Source of the DNA: Marichromatium purpuratum 984
GTDB taxonomy: Bacteria; Pseudomonadota; Gammaproteobacteria; Chromatiales; Chromatiaceae
Length of the DNA: 64,000 nt
Assembly: GCF_000224005.2 (NCBI RefSeq)
Contig: NZ_CP007031.1
Coordinates: 1,641,001-1,705,000, forward strand
Direction of reading: 5' to 3'
The notes under the pieces are model-generated. The model did not search any database. It saw only the letters and a list, made by a program, of their open reading frames with translations, and was not told the DNA's origin. Shown here one piece after another: positions 29,571 through 41,277 of this stretch; the stretch's first letter is position 1; each line of letters begins with the position of its first letter. The translations under genes were made by a program, and so were the position numbers.

Positions 29571-30526
29571 TGAAGTATTCCCGCATTCTCGGGACCGGGA
29601 GCTATCTGCCGGCCCGCGTCATGACCAACGCAGATCTCGAGGCTGTCGTCGATACCTCGGACTCCTGGATCCGGGAACGCACGGGAATCGAAAAACGTCA
29701 CCTGGTCAGCGAGGGTGAGTGCTGTTGCGATCTGGCTGAGCAGGCCGCGCGCAGGGCGCTGGAGGCGGCCGGCATCACCGCCTCCGACCTCGACCTGATC
29801 CTGGTGGCGACCACGACCCCCGATCAGTTCTTCCCGAGCACCGCGACCCTGCTGCAGCGGCGGCTCGATGTGCACGGCTGTCCGGCCTTCGATCTGCAGG
29901 CCGTGTGCGCCGGCTTCGTCTATGCAATGGACGTGGCCGACAAATTCATTCGCACCGGCGCGGCCAAGCGCGCGCTGGTGGTCGGCGCCGAGACCTTCTC
30001 GCGCATCCTCGACTGGAACGACCGCACCACCTGTGTGCTGTTCGGTGACGGTGCGGGTGCGGTGGTGCTCGAGGCCGCCGACGAGCCTGGCATCCTTTCC
30101 ACCCATCTTCACGCCGATGGCGCCTACAAGGACCTGCTGCAGGTCCCCGGTGGGATCGGTAACGGCCACCCCGACGCCCGCTTCGTCCAGATGAAGGGCA
30201 ACGAGGTGTTCCGCATCGCCGTCACCACCCTCGGGCGCATCGTCGAGGAGACCCTCGAGGCCGCAGGCCTCACCAAGTCGGACATCGACTGGCTGATTCC
30301 CCATCAGGCCAATATCCGCATCATCCAGGCGACCGCACGCAAGCTCGATCTGCCGATGGAGCGAGTGGTGGTGACCGTTGCCGAACACGGCAACACCTCC
30401 TCGGCTTCCATTCCGCTGGCACTCGATCAGGCGGTACGCGATGGGCGTATCCGTCGTGGCGAGACGCTGCTGATGGAGGCCTTCGGAGGCGGTTTCACCT
30501 GGGGTTCGGTCCTGGTCCGTTACTGA
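29570..30526 (+). CDS. fabH: Beta-ketoacyl-ACP synthase III
   Basis: 318 residues. It condenses acetyl-CoA with malonyl-ACP to start fatty-acid synthesis. The Cys-His-Asn triad is present: C113 in [11 protein letters not shown], His in PHQANIRI and Asn in EHGNTSSAS. Other motifs are [12 protein letters not shown] and the C-terminal [14 protein letters not shown]. Translationally coupled to plsX. Confidence 0.97.
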   Translation: MKYSRILGTGSYLPARVMTNADLEAVVDTSDSWIRERTGIEKRHLVSEGECCCDLAEQAARRALEAAGITASDLDLILVATTTPDQFFPSTATLLQRRLDVHGCPAFDLQAVCAGFVYAMDVADKFIRTGAAKRALVVGAETFSRILDWNDRTTCVLFGDGAGAVVLEAADEPGILSTHLHADGAYKDLLQVPGGIGNGHPDARFVQMKGNEVFRIAVTTLGRIVEETLEAAGLTKSDIDWLIPHQANIRIIQATARKLDLPMERVVVTVAEHGNTSSASIPLALDQAVRDGRIRRGETLLMEAFGGGFTWGSVLVRY

Positions 30527-30553
30527 TTTCCCTCTTGATCTTCCTGTATTGCG

Positions 30554-31498
30554 ATGCCACAACAACTCGCCGTTTTCTTTCCCGGTCAGGGGTCGCAGGC
30601 GCTCGGCATGCTCGATGCCCTCGCCGCGACCTATCCCAGCGTTCGCCAGACCTTCGAGGAGGCCTCTGACGCCCTCGGTCAGGACCTCTGGCAACTGGTG
30701 AACAGCGGTCCAGAGGACGCGCTCAACCGCACCGAGAACACCCAGCCCGCCATGCTCGCCGCCGGTATCGCCGTGTGGCGGGTGTGGCGTCAGGCCGGTG
30801 GCGCTCCCGCCACGGTGATGGCCGGGCACTCGCTGGGCGAATACAGCGCCCTGGTCGCTGCCGAGGCGCTGGGCTTTGCCGACGGCGTCCGCCTGGCCGC
30901 CGAGCGTGGGCGGCTGATGCAGGCGGCGGTGCCGCCGGGCGAAGGCTCGATGGCCGCGCTGCTCGGGCTCGACGACGACACCGTGATTGCGCTCTGTGCC
31001 GAGCAGGCCAGCGGCGAGGTGCTCGAGGCGGTCAACTTCAACTCCCCCGGACAAGTGGTCATCGCTGGCGCCAGCGCTGCGGTCGCGCGCGCGGTCGAGG
31101 CGGCCAAGACCGCCGGCGCCAAGCGTGCGGTCCAGCTGCCGGTGAGCGTGCCCTCGCACTGTGCGCTGATGCGTCCGGCCGCCGAGCAGCTCGCCGAGCG
31201 TCTCGCCGAACTCGATCTCTCGCTGCCCCAGGTGCCGGTGCTGCACAACGTCAACGTTGCCGCTGCAGGCGATGTCGCCGAGTTGCGCGATCTCCTGGTG
31301 CGGCAGCTCTATCGCCCGGTACGCTGGGTCGAGACGGTACGCAAGATCGCCGGCGACGGGGTGCCGGCGGCCATCGAGTCGGGCCCGGGCAAGGTGCTGG
31401 CCGGACTCTGCAAGCGTATCGACAGGAACATGACGACGCTGCCGGTCTTCGACCCGAAGACCCTCGATGCGGCACTGGAGGCGACTGCCAATGCTTAA
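30554..31498 (+). CDS. fabD: Malonyl-CoA:ACP transacylase
   Basis: 314 residues. It loads malonyl groups onto ACP. The active-site serine lies in AGHSLGEYSALVAA, with the N-terminal FPGQGSQALGML, Arg in VRLAAERGRLMQ and His in SVPSHCALMRPAAEQLAE. The gene overlaps the fabG start by 8 bases. Confidence 0.97.
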   Translation: MPQQLAVFFPGQGSQALGMLDALAATYPSVRQTFEEASDALGQDLWQLVNSGPEDALNRTENTQPAMLAAGIAVWRVWRQAGGAPATVMAGHSLGEYSALVAAEALGFADGVRLAAERGRLMQAAVPPGEGSMAALLGLDDDTVIALCAEQASGEVLEAVNFNSPGQVVIAGASAAVARAVEAAKTAGAKRAVQLPVSVPSHCALMRPAAEQLAERLAELDLSLPQVPVLHNVNVAAAGDVAELRDLLVRQLYRPVRWVETVRKIAGDGVPAAIESGPGKVLAGLCKRIDRNMTTLPVFDPKTLDAALEATANA

Positions 31499-32231
31499 GG
31501 GTGAAATCGCGCTCGTTACGGGCGCCTCGCGTGGAATCGGTCGTGCCATCGCCATGGCGCTGGCCGAGCAGGGTGCAGCAGTGGCCGGCACCGCGACCAG
31601 CGAAGCCGGCGCTGCGGCGATCGAGCAGGCGTTCAAGGACGCCGGCCATCAAGGCATCGGTCTGGTACTCAACGTCTCCGATGCGGAGTCGATCAGCAGC
31701 GCCCTGGCGACGCTCACCGAACGTCTCGGTGCGCCCAGCATCCTGGTCAACAATGCCGGGATCACCCGCGACAACCTGCTGATGCGGATGAAGGATGACG
31801 AATGGGATTCGGTCATCGAGACCAACCTCACCTCGATCTATCGTCTGGTCAAGGCCTGCCTCCGTCCGATGACCAAGGCGCGCAAGGGCCGCATCATCAA
31901 CATCGCCTCGGTGGTGGGTGCCAGCGGTAACGCCGGTCAGACCAACTATGCCGCGGCCAAGGCTGGGATGATGGGCTTTACCAAGTCGCTCGCCCGCGAG
32001 GTCGGCGCGCGTGGCATCACCGTCAACTGTGTCGCCCCGGGTTTCATCGACACCGACATGACCCGGGTGTTGCCCGATGCCCAGCGCGAGGCGCTGCTCG
32101 GCTCCATCCCGCTCGGTCGACTCGGTGCCCCCGAGGAGATCGCCGCTGCCGTGACCTTCCTCGCCTCTCCCGGCGGGGCCTATGTCACTGGCGAGACGCT
32201 GCATGTCAACGGTGGCATGCACATGGCGTGA
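31491..32231 (+). CDS. fabG: 3-oxoacyl-ACP reductase
   Basis: 246 residues from the ATG at 31491 inside the end of fabD. A short-chain dehydrogenase with the NADPH loop TGASRGIGRAIA, NNAG, and the catalytic Tyr153-x3-Lys (YAAAK). The C-terminus (VTGETLHVNGGMHMA) is typical of FabG. It is followed by a 154-base gap with a 12-base palindrome before acpP. Confidence 0.97.
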   Translation: MLKGEIALVTGASRGIGRAIAMALAEQGAAVAGTATSEAGAAAIEQAFKDAGHQGIGLVLNVSDAESISSALATLTERLGAPSILVNNAGITRDNLLMRMKDDEWDSVIETNLTSIYRLVKACLRPMTKARKGRIINIASVVGASGNAGQTNYAAAKAGMMGFTKSLAREVGARGITVNCVAPGFIDTDMTRVLPDAQREALLGSIPLGRLGAPEEIAAAVTFLASPGGAYVTGETLHVNGGMHMA

Positions 32232-32243
32232 AAACCTTTTCAT

Positions 32244-32272
32244 TGATTGATATAAATGACTTATATCAATCA
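32244..32272 (+). promoter_or_regulatory. Perfect 12-base inverted repeat between fabG and acpP
   Basis: Arms TGATTGATATAA (32244-32255) and TTATATCAATCA (32261-32272) are perfect, with a five-base spacer. A GTTAGGGTTTTT tract follows at 32273-32284, so it could act as an attenuator or terminator. The AT-rich arms also look like an operator for the acpP promoter. A possible -10 box (TAGAAT) lies at 32328-32333. It is unlike the known FabR/DesT palindrome as I remember it. Confidence 0.5.
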
Positions 32273-32385
32273 GTTAGGGTTTTTACCTAAGGCTATTTAT
32301 TGGCTTTCATCGACCCTCGTTTGTCACTAGAATACGGGCTGGCTCAGCGAGGGCCACTTTATTCATTCCGGAGGAATCTTTCATT

Positions 32386-32622
32386 ATGAGCAGCGTTGAA
32401 GATCGAGTTCGCAAAATCGTCGTCGAGCAACTGGGTGTCAAAGAGGAAGAAGTGACCGCCGAGGCGTCCTTCGTCGACGATCTGGGCGCGGACTCCCTCG
32501 ACACCGTGGAACTGGTCATGGCTCTCGAGGAAGAGTTCGAGACCGAGATTCCTGACGAAGACGCTGAGAAGATCACCACGGTCCAGCAGGCCATCAACTA
32601 CATCAACGAGCACCAGGCCTGA
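32386..32622 (+). CDS. acpP: Acyl carrier protein
   Basis: 78 residues, strongly acidic. Ser37 in [18 protein letters not shown] is the 4'-phosphopantetheine site. [18 protein letters not shown] and the C-terminus ([13 protein letters not shown]) are typical. A very strong ribosome site (GGAGGAA) is ~10 bases before the ATG and a separate promoter probably lies in the upstream gap, in line with the high expression of ACP. Confidence 0.97.
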   Translation: MSSVEDRVRKIVVEQLGVKEEEVTAEASFVDDLGADSLDTVELVMALEEEFETEIPDEDAEKITTVQQAINYINEHQA

Positions 32623-32721
32623 GGCAGGGTTGCTGTCCGCGCGCAGTCGTCCGTCGGAGACGGACGCCGCACGCGGCTCGATCCGCCGAATCGTGGTGTA
32701 CTGAACGAGAAGAGGTAAGCA

Positions 32722-33960
32722 ATGGCAGGCAGAAGGGTAGTTGTCACTGGGTTGGGTCTGGTGGCGCCAGTTGGTCTGAACGTCAAGTCCGCTTGGGACA
32801 GCATCCTTGCCGGCAGGAGTGGGATCCAACCGATCACCCACTTCGACATCGAACCGTTCAGCAGCCGCTTCGGTGGGCCGATCTACGGCTTTGATCCGAG
32901 CGAATACGTCCCTGAGAAAGACGCCAAGAAGATGGACAAGTTCATCCATTATGGCGTCGCGGCGGGCTCTCAGGCCATCGCCGACGCAGGACTGGAGGTC
33001 GATGAGTCGAACTGCCGTCGCATCGGCGTCGCCGTCGGCTCCGGCATCGGTGGCATCACCGGTATCGAGAACAACTACGAGGCCTATCGCTCCAAGGGGC
33101 CGCGTCGGATTTCTCCCTTCTTCGTGCCGGCCAACATCGTCAACATGGTGGCCGGTAACCTCTCGATCAAATTCGGCCTCAAGGGTCCGAACTACTCGAT
33201 CGTCTCGGCCTGCGCGACCGGTACCCACAATATCGGTGAGGCCGCGCTGATGATCCGTCACGGCTATGTCGACGTGATGCTCGCCGGTGGCGCCGAGATG
33301 GCGACCTCGCCGGTCGGGCTCGGCGGCTTCGCCGCAGCGCGCGCGCTGTCCACCCGCAATGACGATCCGGTCGGCGCCAGCCGTCCGTTCGACAAGGAGC
33401 GCGACGGCTTCGTGCTCAGCGACGGTGCCGGTGTGGTGGTGCTCGAGGACTACGAGCGGGCCAAGGCGCGTGGCGCGCACATCTACGCCGAGCTGGTCGG
33501 CGTCGGCATGAACTCCGACGCTTACCACATGACGGCCCCTTCGACCGATGGCTCGGGCGCCGCCGACTGCATGCTGATGGCGCTCAACGATGCCGGCATC
33601 AGCCCGGAAGAGGTCGATTACATCAACGCCCACGGCACCTCGACCGTGGCCGGCGACATCGCCGAGACCACTGCGGTCAAGCGCGCGTTCGGCGACCATG
33701 CCTACAAGACCATGGTCAGCTCCACCAAGTCGATGACCGGTCACATGCTGGGCGCCGCCGGTGGCGCCGAGGCGGTGTTCTCGGTGCTCGCGCTGCGCGA
33801 TCAGGTCGCGCCGCCAACCATCAACTACACCACCCCGGACCCCGACTGCGATCTCGACTACGTGCCCAACACCGCGCGTGACTCGAAGCTCGACATAGTG
33901 ATGTCGAACTCCTTCGGCTTCGGCGGCACCAACGGTTCTCTGGTGTTCCGTCGGGTCTGA
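32722..33960 (+). CDS. fabF: Beta-ketoacyl-ACP synthase II
   Basis: 412 residues. The elongation condensing enzyme. The nucleophile Cys164 lies in [14 protein letters not shown], and the His residues in [11 protein letters not shown] and GHMLGAAGG. The C-terminus ([15 protein letters not shown]) is canonical. It is 99 bases after acpP and ends the core fatty-acid genes, with a stem-loop following. Confidence 0.97.
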   Translation: MAGRRVVVTGLGLVAPVGLNVKSAWDSILAGRSGIQPITHFDIEPFSSRFGGPIYGFDPSEYVPEKDAKKMDKFIHYGVAAGSQAIADAGLEVDESNCRRIGVAVGSGIGGITGIENNYEAYRSKGPRRISPFFVPANIVNMVAGNLSIKFGLKGPNYSIVSACATGTHNIGEAALMIRHGYVDVMLAGGAEMATSPVGLGGFAAARALSTRNDDPVGASRPFDKERDGFVLSDGAGVVVLEDYERAKARGAHIYAELVGVGMNSDAYHMTAPSTDGSGAADCMLMALNDAGISPEEVDYINAHGTSTVAGDIAETTAVKRAFGDHAYKTMVSSTKSMTGHMLGAAGGAEAVFSVLALRDQVAPPTINYTTPDPDCDLDYVPNTARDSKLDIVMSNSFGFGGTNGSLVFRRV

Positions 33961-33970
33961 TCCCGCGTAC

Positions 33971-34009
33971 CCACCGGGACCGGCGTTTCTCGCGCCGCGC
34001 TCCCGGTGG
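33971..34009 (+). terminator. Stem-loop after fabF
   Basis: Perfect 9-base arms CCACCGGGA (33971-33979) and TCCCGGTGG (34001-34009), with an inner CGGCG/CGCCG stem, begin 10 bases after the fabF stop and end 29 bases before the pabC start. There is no T-tract, so it may only weaken read-through into pabC or protect the fab mRNA 3' end. Confidence 0.45.
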
Positions 34010-34038
34010 CGTCCTCCCGCCCCTCCAGGAGTCGTGTG

Positions 34039-34907
34039 TTGAGCGATTCCAGCGCTTCCCCAGCATCGCTTCGTACCGCCCCGGGTGCTCCGCTGCGGGT
34101 GCTGCTCGACGGCTGTCCGCTGTCCGATCTGACGATCACCGATCGCGCGCTGCATTATGGTGACGGTCTGTTCGAGACCTTGCTGGTGCGTGCCGGCCGG
34201 CCCTGTCAGTGGTTGCGTCATCTCGCCCGACTCGCGCATGGTTGCGCGCGCCTGGGGATCCCGTGTCCATCTACCGTTCAGCTCGAATCCGAACTCGCGA
34301 CGTTGCTCGATGGCGTCGAGGAGGGAGTGCTCAAGCTGGTGCTCACGCGCGGCAGCGGTGGACGTGGCTATCGACCGCCGGCGCGGCCCGAACCCCGGCG
34401 CATCCTGCTGCTCTATCCACGTCCGGCAGCGCCGGAGTGGCGACGGGGCGTGGCGGTGCGCTACTGTCGCACGCCGGTCTCGGTGAATCCGGCGCTGGCC
34501 GGGCTCAAGCACCTCAACCGGCTCGATGCGGTGCTGGCACGGCGCGAGTGGGACGATGGCGCCATCGCCGAGGGCTTGATGCAGACCCCGGACGGCGCCA
34601 TCTGCGGGGGCACCATGAGCAACCTGTTCCTGTGGGACGGCGTGCGGCTCTACACCCCGGCGCTCGATCAGGCCGGTATCATCGGCACGGTGCGCGAACT
34701 GGCGCGCGAGCTGGCTGCCGAGGCCGGCATCGGCTGCGCGGTGCGACGCCTGTGTGTCGATGACCTCGAGCGCGCCCGCGCGCTCTTTCTCACCAACGCG
34801 GTGATCGGTGTCTGGCCGGTGGCCAGGCTCGAGGCACGGTGCCTCGACCTCGACGATCAGCCCTGGGATCTCTTGCACGCGGTGCGGGCCGCCGCGCACA
34901 CGCCTGG

Positions 34908-34911
<4 letters not shown>
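34039..34911 (+). CDS. pabC: Aminodeoxychorismate lyase
   Basis: ~290 residues. A TTG start at 34039 is preferred because AGGAG (34027-34031) is 7 bases upstream; GTG 34036 is possible. A PLP class-IV fold: TDRALHYGDGLFETLLVRAG, PLP lysine in LKHLNRLDAVLARREW, and GTMSNLFLWDG. It makes p-aminobenzoate for folate. The stop overlaps the mltG ATG. The fabF-pabC-mltG-tmk order is conserved in gammaproteobacteria. Confidence 0.93.
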
Positions 34912-37597
<2,686 letters not shown>

Positions 37598-37642
37598 TCT
37601 CGCGTGGCGTCCGCACGCATCCACACCCGAGGATCCCGATCG

Positions 37643-38014
37643 ATGAGTTCACCGACCAACTCGCTGGGCGCGCTGGGTGGCCAGCAGCGTATCCTCAACT
37701 TCGCCATCCGCGACAAGAGCGCGCTCTACGCCTCCTACATGCCCTACATCAAGAACGGCGGGTTGTTCATCCCCACCACCAAGCGTTATCAGCTCGACGA
37801 CGAGATCTTTCTGTTGCTGCAGCTGATGGAGGAGACCGACCGCATCCCGGTGGCCGGTCGGGTGGTGTGGATCACCCCGCCCGGCGCCGAGGGCAACCGC
37901 TCGGTCGGCGTCGGGGTGCAGTTCAGCGATCAGGACAAGGGCGCGGCGCGGCGCAAGATCGAAGACTATCTGGCGGGCATGCTCAACTCCGAGCGTCCCA
38001 CCCACACCATGTAG
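37643..38014 (+). CDS. pilZ: PilZ domain protein (type IV pilus assembly PilZ type)
   Basis: 123 residues from the ATG at 37643 (MSSPTNSLGALGGQQ). The PilZ fold is visible (LYASYMPYIKNGGLFIPTTK; GRVVWITPPG; GVGVQFSD). The RxxxR motif that binds cyclic di-GMP is not clear at the N-terminus, as in the original PilZ of Pseudomonas and Xanthomonas, which does not bind c-di-GMP and works with FimX and PilB. It lies between holB and tatD, the usual place for that type. Confidence 0.9.
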   Translation: MSSPTNSLGALGGQQRILNFAIRDKSALYASYMPYIKNGGLFIPTTKRYQLDDEIFLLLQLMEETDRIPVAGRVVWITPPGAEGNRSVGVGVQFSDQDKGAARRKIEDYLAGMLNSERPTHTM

Positions 38015-38024
38015 GCTGTTTTTG

Positions 38025-38801
38025 ATGCTGGTTGATTCACACTGCCACCTCGATCGGGTGGACCTCACCCCTCATGGCGGCGATTTCGCCGCGCTGATCG
38101 CGGCGACCCGCGCCGCGGGCGTCACCCACCTGATGAGCATCGGCATCGACCTGGAGCACTATTCGGCGATGCGCGCGCTGATCGAGCCCTATCCCGAGGT
38201 TTTCTGCTCGGTCGGCGTCCACCCCAACGAGAACGAGGGCGAGGACCCCGACGTGGCGCGCCTGCTCGCGCTCGCCGACGATCCGCGGGTGCGCGCCATC
38301 GGCGAGACCGGGCTCGATTACTATCGTGGCGCCGAAGACGCCGAGCGCCAGCAGCGCCGTTTCCGCACCCACATCGCCGCCGCGCGCGCCTGCGCCAAGC
38401 CGCTGGTGATCCACACCCGTCAGGCCCGCGCCGATACCCTGCAAATCCTGGAGCAGGCGGGCGCGGGCGAGGTCGGCGGCGTGGTGCACTGCTTCACCGA
38501 GGACTGGGAGACGGCACGCCGCGCCCTCGAACTCGGCTTCCACATCGGCTTTTCCGGGATCGTCACCTTCAAGAACGCCGCCGAGCTGCGCGAGGTCGCC
38601 CGCCAGGTCCCGGACGAGCGCCTGCTGATCGAGACCGACGCCCCCTATCTCGCTCCGGTGCCGCATCGCGGCAAGTCCAACCAGCCGGCCTGGGTCGCCC
38701 ACGTGGCCGAGTGCCTGGCCGAGGTGCGCGGCTCGACCCCGGAGGCGATCGCCGCACTGACCCGCGACAACGCACTGCGTCTGTTCGACCTGCCCGGCTG
38801 A
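38025..38801 (+). CDS. TatD-family deoxyribonuclease
   Basis: 258 residues from the ATG at 38025. A metal-dependent TIM-barrel hydrolase: DSHCHLDRVD, GVHPNE, IGETGLDYYR, VIHTRQA, HCFTED and the final IETDAPYLAPVPHRGKSNQP carry the conserved His, Glu and Asp ligands. Members of the YcfH/TatD group act as 3'-5' DNases or aminoacyl-DNA hydrolases. It ends the operon; pap converges from the other side with a 4-base gap. Confidence 0.93.
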   Translation: MLVDSHCHLDRVDLTPHGGDFAALIAATRAAGVTHLMSIGIDLEHYSAMRALIEPYPEVFCSVGVHPNENEGEDPDVARLLALADDPRVRAIGETGLDYYRGAEDAERQQRRFRTHIAAARACAKPLVIHTRQARADTLQILEQAGAGEVGGVVHCFTEDWETARRALELGFHIGFSGIVTFKNAAELREVARQVPDERLLIETDAPYLAPVPHRGKSNQPAWVAHVAECLAEVRGSTPEAIAALTRDNALRLFDLPG

Positions 38802-38805
38802 GTCC

Positions 38806-40386
38806 TCACTTGCCCTTCTTGCCCGCGGTTGCGCCCTCGGCTGGCTGCGGGCGACGCTCGCCGCAGGGCAGATAACCCGCCGGCGGTGGCTGCTCGCCCT
38901 CGAGCGCCTCGGTCAGGGCCGCGCAGATGGTGCGCAGCACCTTGACCCGGGCATAGGGTTTGTCGTTGCCCTCGACCAGGGTCCAGGCGGCGTGGCGAGT
39001 GCTGGTGCGCACCACCATCTCGTTGATCGCCTCCTTGTACTGCGGCCACTTCTCACGGTTGCGCCAGTCCTCGTCGGTGATCTTGTAGCGCTTGTAGGGG
39101 ACGTTCTCGCGGTCCTTGAAGCGCTTGAGCTGCTCGTCCTGGCTGATGTGCAGCCAGAACTTCAGCAGGATCACCCCGCTGTCGACCAGCTGCTCCTCGA
39201 AGCGGTTGATCTCGGAGTAGGCGCGGCGCCACTCGGCGTCGGTGGCAAAGCCCTCGACGCGCTCGACCAGCACCCGCCCGTACCAGGAGCGGTCGTAGAG
39301 GGTGATATGGCCGGCGCGCGGGATCTGGCGCCAGAAGCGCCACAGATAGTGGTGCGCCTTCTCCTCGTCGCTCGGTGCCGCCACCGGGATGGCGCGATAG
39401 AGCCGGGCGTCGATGGCGTTGGTGATGCGACGGATGGCACCGCCCTTGCCGCCGGCGTCCACCCCCTCGAACACCAGCACCGTCGAGCGCTTCTGACTGT
39501 AGGCGCGCCAGGCCAGCTCGTTGATCTCGTTCTGCAGCCGCTTGAGTTCGGCCTTGTAGGGATCGCGCTCGAGCGCGAGCGAGAGATCGAGTTGATCGAG
39601 CAGGGTGATCCGTGCCTGCTCGCCGACCGGCAGCTCCGGGCTGCCGATGCCCGAGACCTGCTCGTCGGCGGGCCCGGCGGCGGCCAGGCGCGAGCGCATC
39701 GCATGGAGCAGGGTCTTGCCGACGGTGAGATCGCGATAGCGGCGGTTGCCGGCCTCGATCAGGTACCAGGGCGAGACGCCGCGATCGGTGTGCATGATCA
39801 CCCGCTCGGCGACCTCCTCGAAGGCGGCGTACTGCTCGGAGAACTTGCTCTTGTCCGGGAGCATCTTCCAGCGGCTCTTGTCGTCGCGCGAAAGCTCCTT
39901 GAGCCGCGCCTTCTGGTCGGACTCCGACATGTGGAACCAGAACTTCACGATCAGCGTGCCGTCCTGGATCAGCATCCGCTCGAAGTCGACGATGCGGTTG
40001 AGTTCGGCGTCGAGTTCGGCATCGCCGCAGTGATCGCGGAAGCGGTGCTCGATCGGCGTCTGATACCAGCCGCCGAACAGAATCGCCATCTCGCCGCGTC
40101 CCGGAAGCGCTCGCCAGAAACGCCAGTAGCGCGGACGTTCGCGCTCCTCGTCGGACTCGTCCCAGAAGGCGAAGGTCTGCACCCCGCGGGTGTCGAGCCA
40201 CTCGTTGAGCCGATTGACCACCTCGCCCTTGCCCGCCGCCTCGATCCCCGAGATCAGCACCACCACCGGCACCTGCGCTGCCTTCAGCTCGCGCTGCGCG
40301 GCCAGCAGATCGGTGCGCAGCTGCGCCTGCTGCTCCTTGAAGTCCTGCTTGCTCACCGAGCGGCCGACCTTGGTTGCTTCGAACAT
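38806..40386 (-). CDS. pap: Polyphosphate:AMP phosphotransferase (tandem PPK2 domains)
   Basis: 526 residues with two PPK2 domains. Each has a Walker A-like loop: GIEAAGKGEVVNRLNEWLD in the first and GVDAGGKGGAIRRITNA in the second. Lid and catalytic motifs RPRYWRFWRALP and HHYLWRFWRQIPRAGHIT are repeated too. Fused two-domain PPK2 proteins phosphorylate AMP to ADP with polyphosphate. The Lys/Gly-rich tail (TAGKKGK) is short. It converges with the TatD gene and may be followed by no further gene on its strand. Confidence 0.93.
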   Translation of the reverse strand: MFEATKVGRSVSKQDFKEQQAQLRTDLLAAQRELKAAQVPVVVLISGIEAAGKGEVVNRLNEWLDTRGVQTFAFWDESDEERERPRYWRFWRALPGRGEMAILFGGWYQTPIEHRFRDHCGDAELDAELNRIVDFERMLIQDGTLIVKFWFHMSESDQKARLKELSRDDKSRWKMLPDKSKFSEQYAAFEEVAERVIMHTDRGVSPWYLIEAGNRRYRDLTVGKTLLHAMRSRLAAAGPADEQVSGIGSPELPVGEQARITLLDQLDLSLALERDPYKAELKRLQNEINELAWRAYSQKRSTVLVFEGVDAGGKGGAIRRITNAIDARLYRAIPVAAPSDEEKAHHYLWRFWRQIPRAGHITLYDRSWYGRVLVERVEGFATDAEWRRAYSEINRFEEQLVDSGVILLKFWLHISQDEQLKRFKDRENVPYKRYKITDEDWRNREKWPQYKEAINEMVVRTSTRHAAWTLVEGNDKPYARVKVLRTICAALTEALEGEQPPPAGYLPCGERRPQPAEGATAGKKGK

Positions 40387-40454
40387 GGTGCGAATCCTCG
40401 TGTTGCGGGGTGGGGCGACAAGGTGTGGTGGCCGGGCGTGCGCCCGGGGCGGCG

Positions 40455-40937
40455 CTAGTCGCTCAGCGCCGGCGGTGGCGTGATCCGGCGCGGTCGGCCA
40501 TCGTCGTCCACCGCGACATAGGTGATCGCCGCGGCAGCGACCTGATGGCGACTGGCCGGGTCGGGCTCGCGCTGTGCCCAGATCTGTACCTCGACCGTCA
40601 CCGAGCTGTTGCCGAGACGCTGCATCCGCGCGAACAGATCGACCAGATCACCGACCAGCACCGGGGCGAGGAAGCGGAACTCCTTGACCGCCACCGTCGC
40701 CACCCGACCCTGCGCCACCTGGATCGCCACCGTGCTCCCGGCCAGATCCGCCTGCGCCATCAGCCAGCCGCCGAAGATGTCGCCATAGGCGTTGGTGTCG
40801 CTCGGCATCGCCACCACGCGGGTGCCGAGGTGCCAGAGACGCGGGTCGCTCACCGGCGCCGCCGTCGGGTCGCTCGGCACCACGCAGGCGTCGGAAGAGG
40901 TGGGGGTGGGTTGGCTGGATTCGAGGGTCGAAGACAT
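40455..40937 (-). CDS. yciA: Acyl-CoA thioesterase, YciA type
   Basis: 160 residues. A hotdog-fold thioesterase with NAYGDIFGGWLMAQAD, in which the Asp is catalytic, and ATVAVKEFRFLAPVLVGDLV. The N-terminal 40 residues are Ser/Thr/Pro-rich and longer than in E. coli YciA (132 residues), so the true start may be internal. It hydrolyses a broad range of acyl-CoAs. It lies 68 bases upstream of pap on the same strand. Confidence 0.9.
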   Translation of the reverse strand: MSSTLESSQPTPTSSDACVVPSDPTAAPVSDPRLWHLGTRVVAMPSDTNAYGDIFGGWLMAQADLAGSTVAIQVAQGRVATVAVKEFRFLAPVLVGDLVDLFARMQRLGNSSVTVEVQIWAQREPDPASRHQVAAAAITYVAVDDDGRPRRITPPPALSD

Positions 40938-41277
40938 GGATTGCTTGAATGGTTGGTCAAAAAGGTTGTCGCCGATCTTCGCATAATCGGGCGGGGTCTG
41001 ATACTGCGGGGTCGGAGGGCGGGGCCTCGATCGAGTCGTGATCTGCCGTTGACCGAGCCGCGAGCCTGGACGTCGGGTTTATTGTACGCCGTTCGCTTCG
41101 TGTGCCCGATGGCGTCGCCAATGTCGCTGTGGTTTAGGGGCCGCGTGATGTTGCGCCGGTTTGGGTGGCCGATCTCGGAGACATCAGATTGGATGCAGCT
41201 GTCGCGGTGATGACGATCGAGATATGCCAGACGACCCATCGATCTCGATGCGCCTTTCGGTTAGATGGGCTGTCGCC
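40938..41277. other. Intergenic region between yciA and phoR
   Basis: About 340 bases. No gene is supported on either strand. It should contain the yciA promoter and the 3' end of the phoBR transcript, but I see no convincing boxes or hairpin. Confidence 0.4.

Noticed and set aside
29531-31636. 701-residue minus-strand open frame opposite fabH and fabD
   Set aside because: No protein family features; mirrors strong genes on the other strand.
32359-34899. 846-residue minus-strand open frame opposite acpP, fabF and pabC
   Set aside because: Antisense shadow; His/Gln/Arg-rich with no motif.
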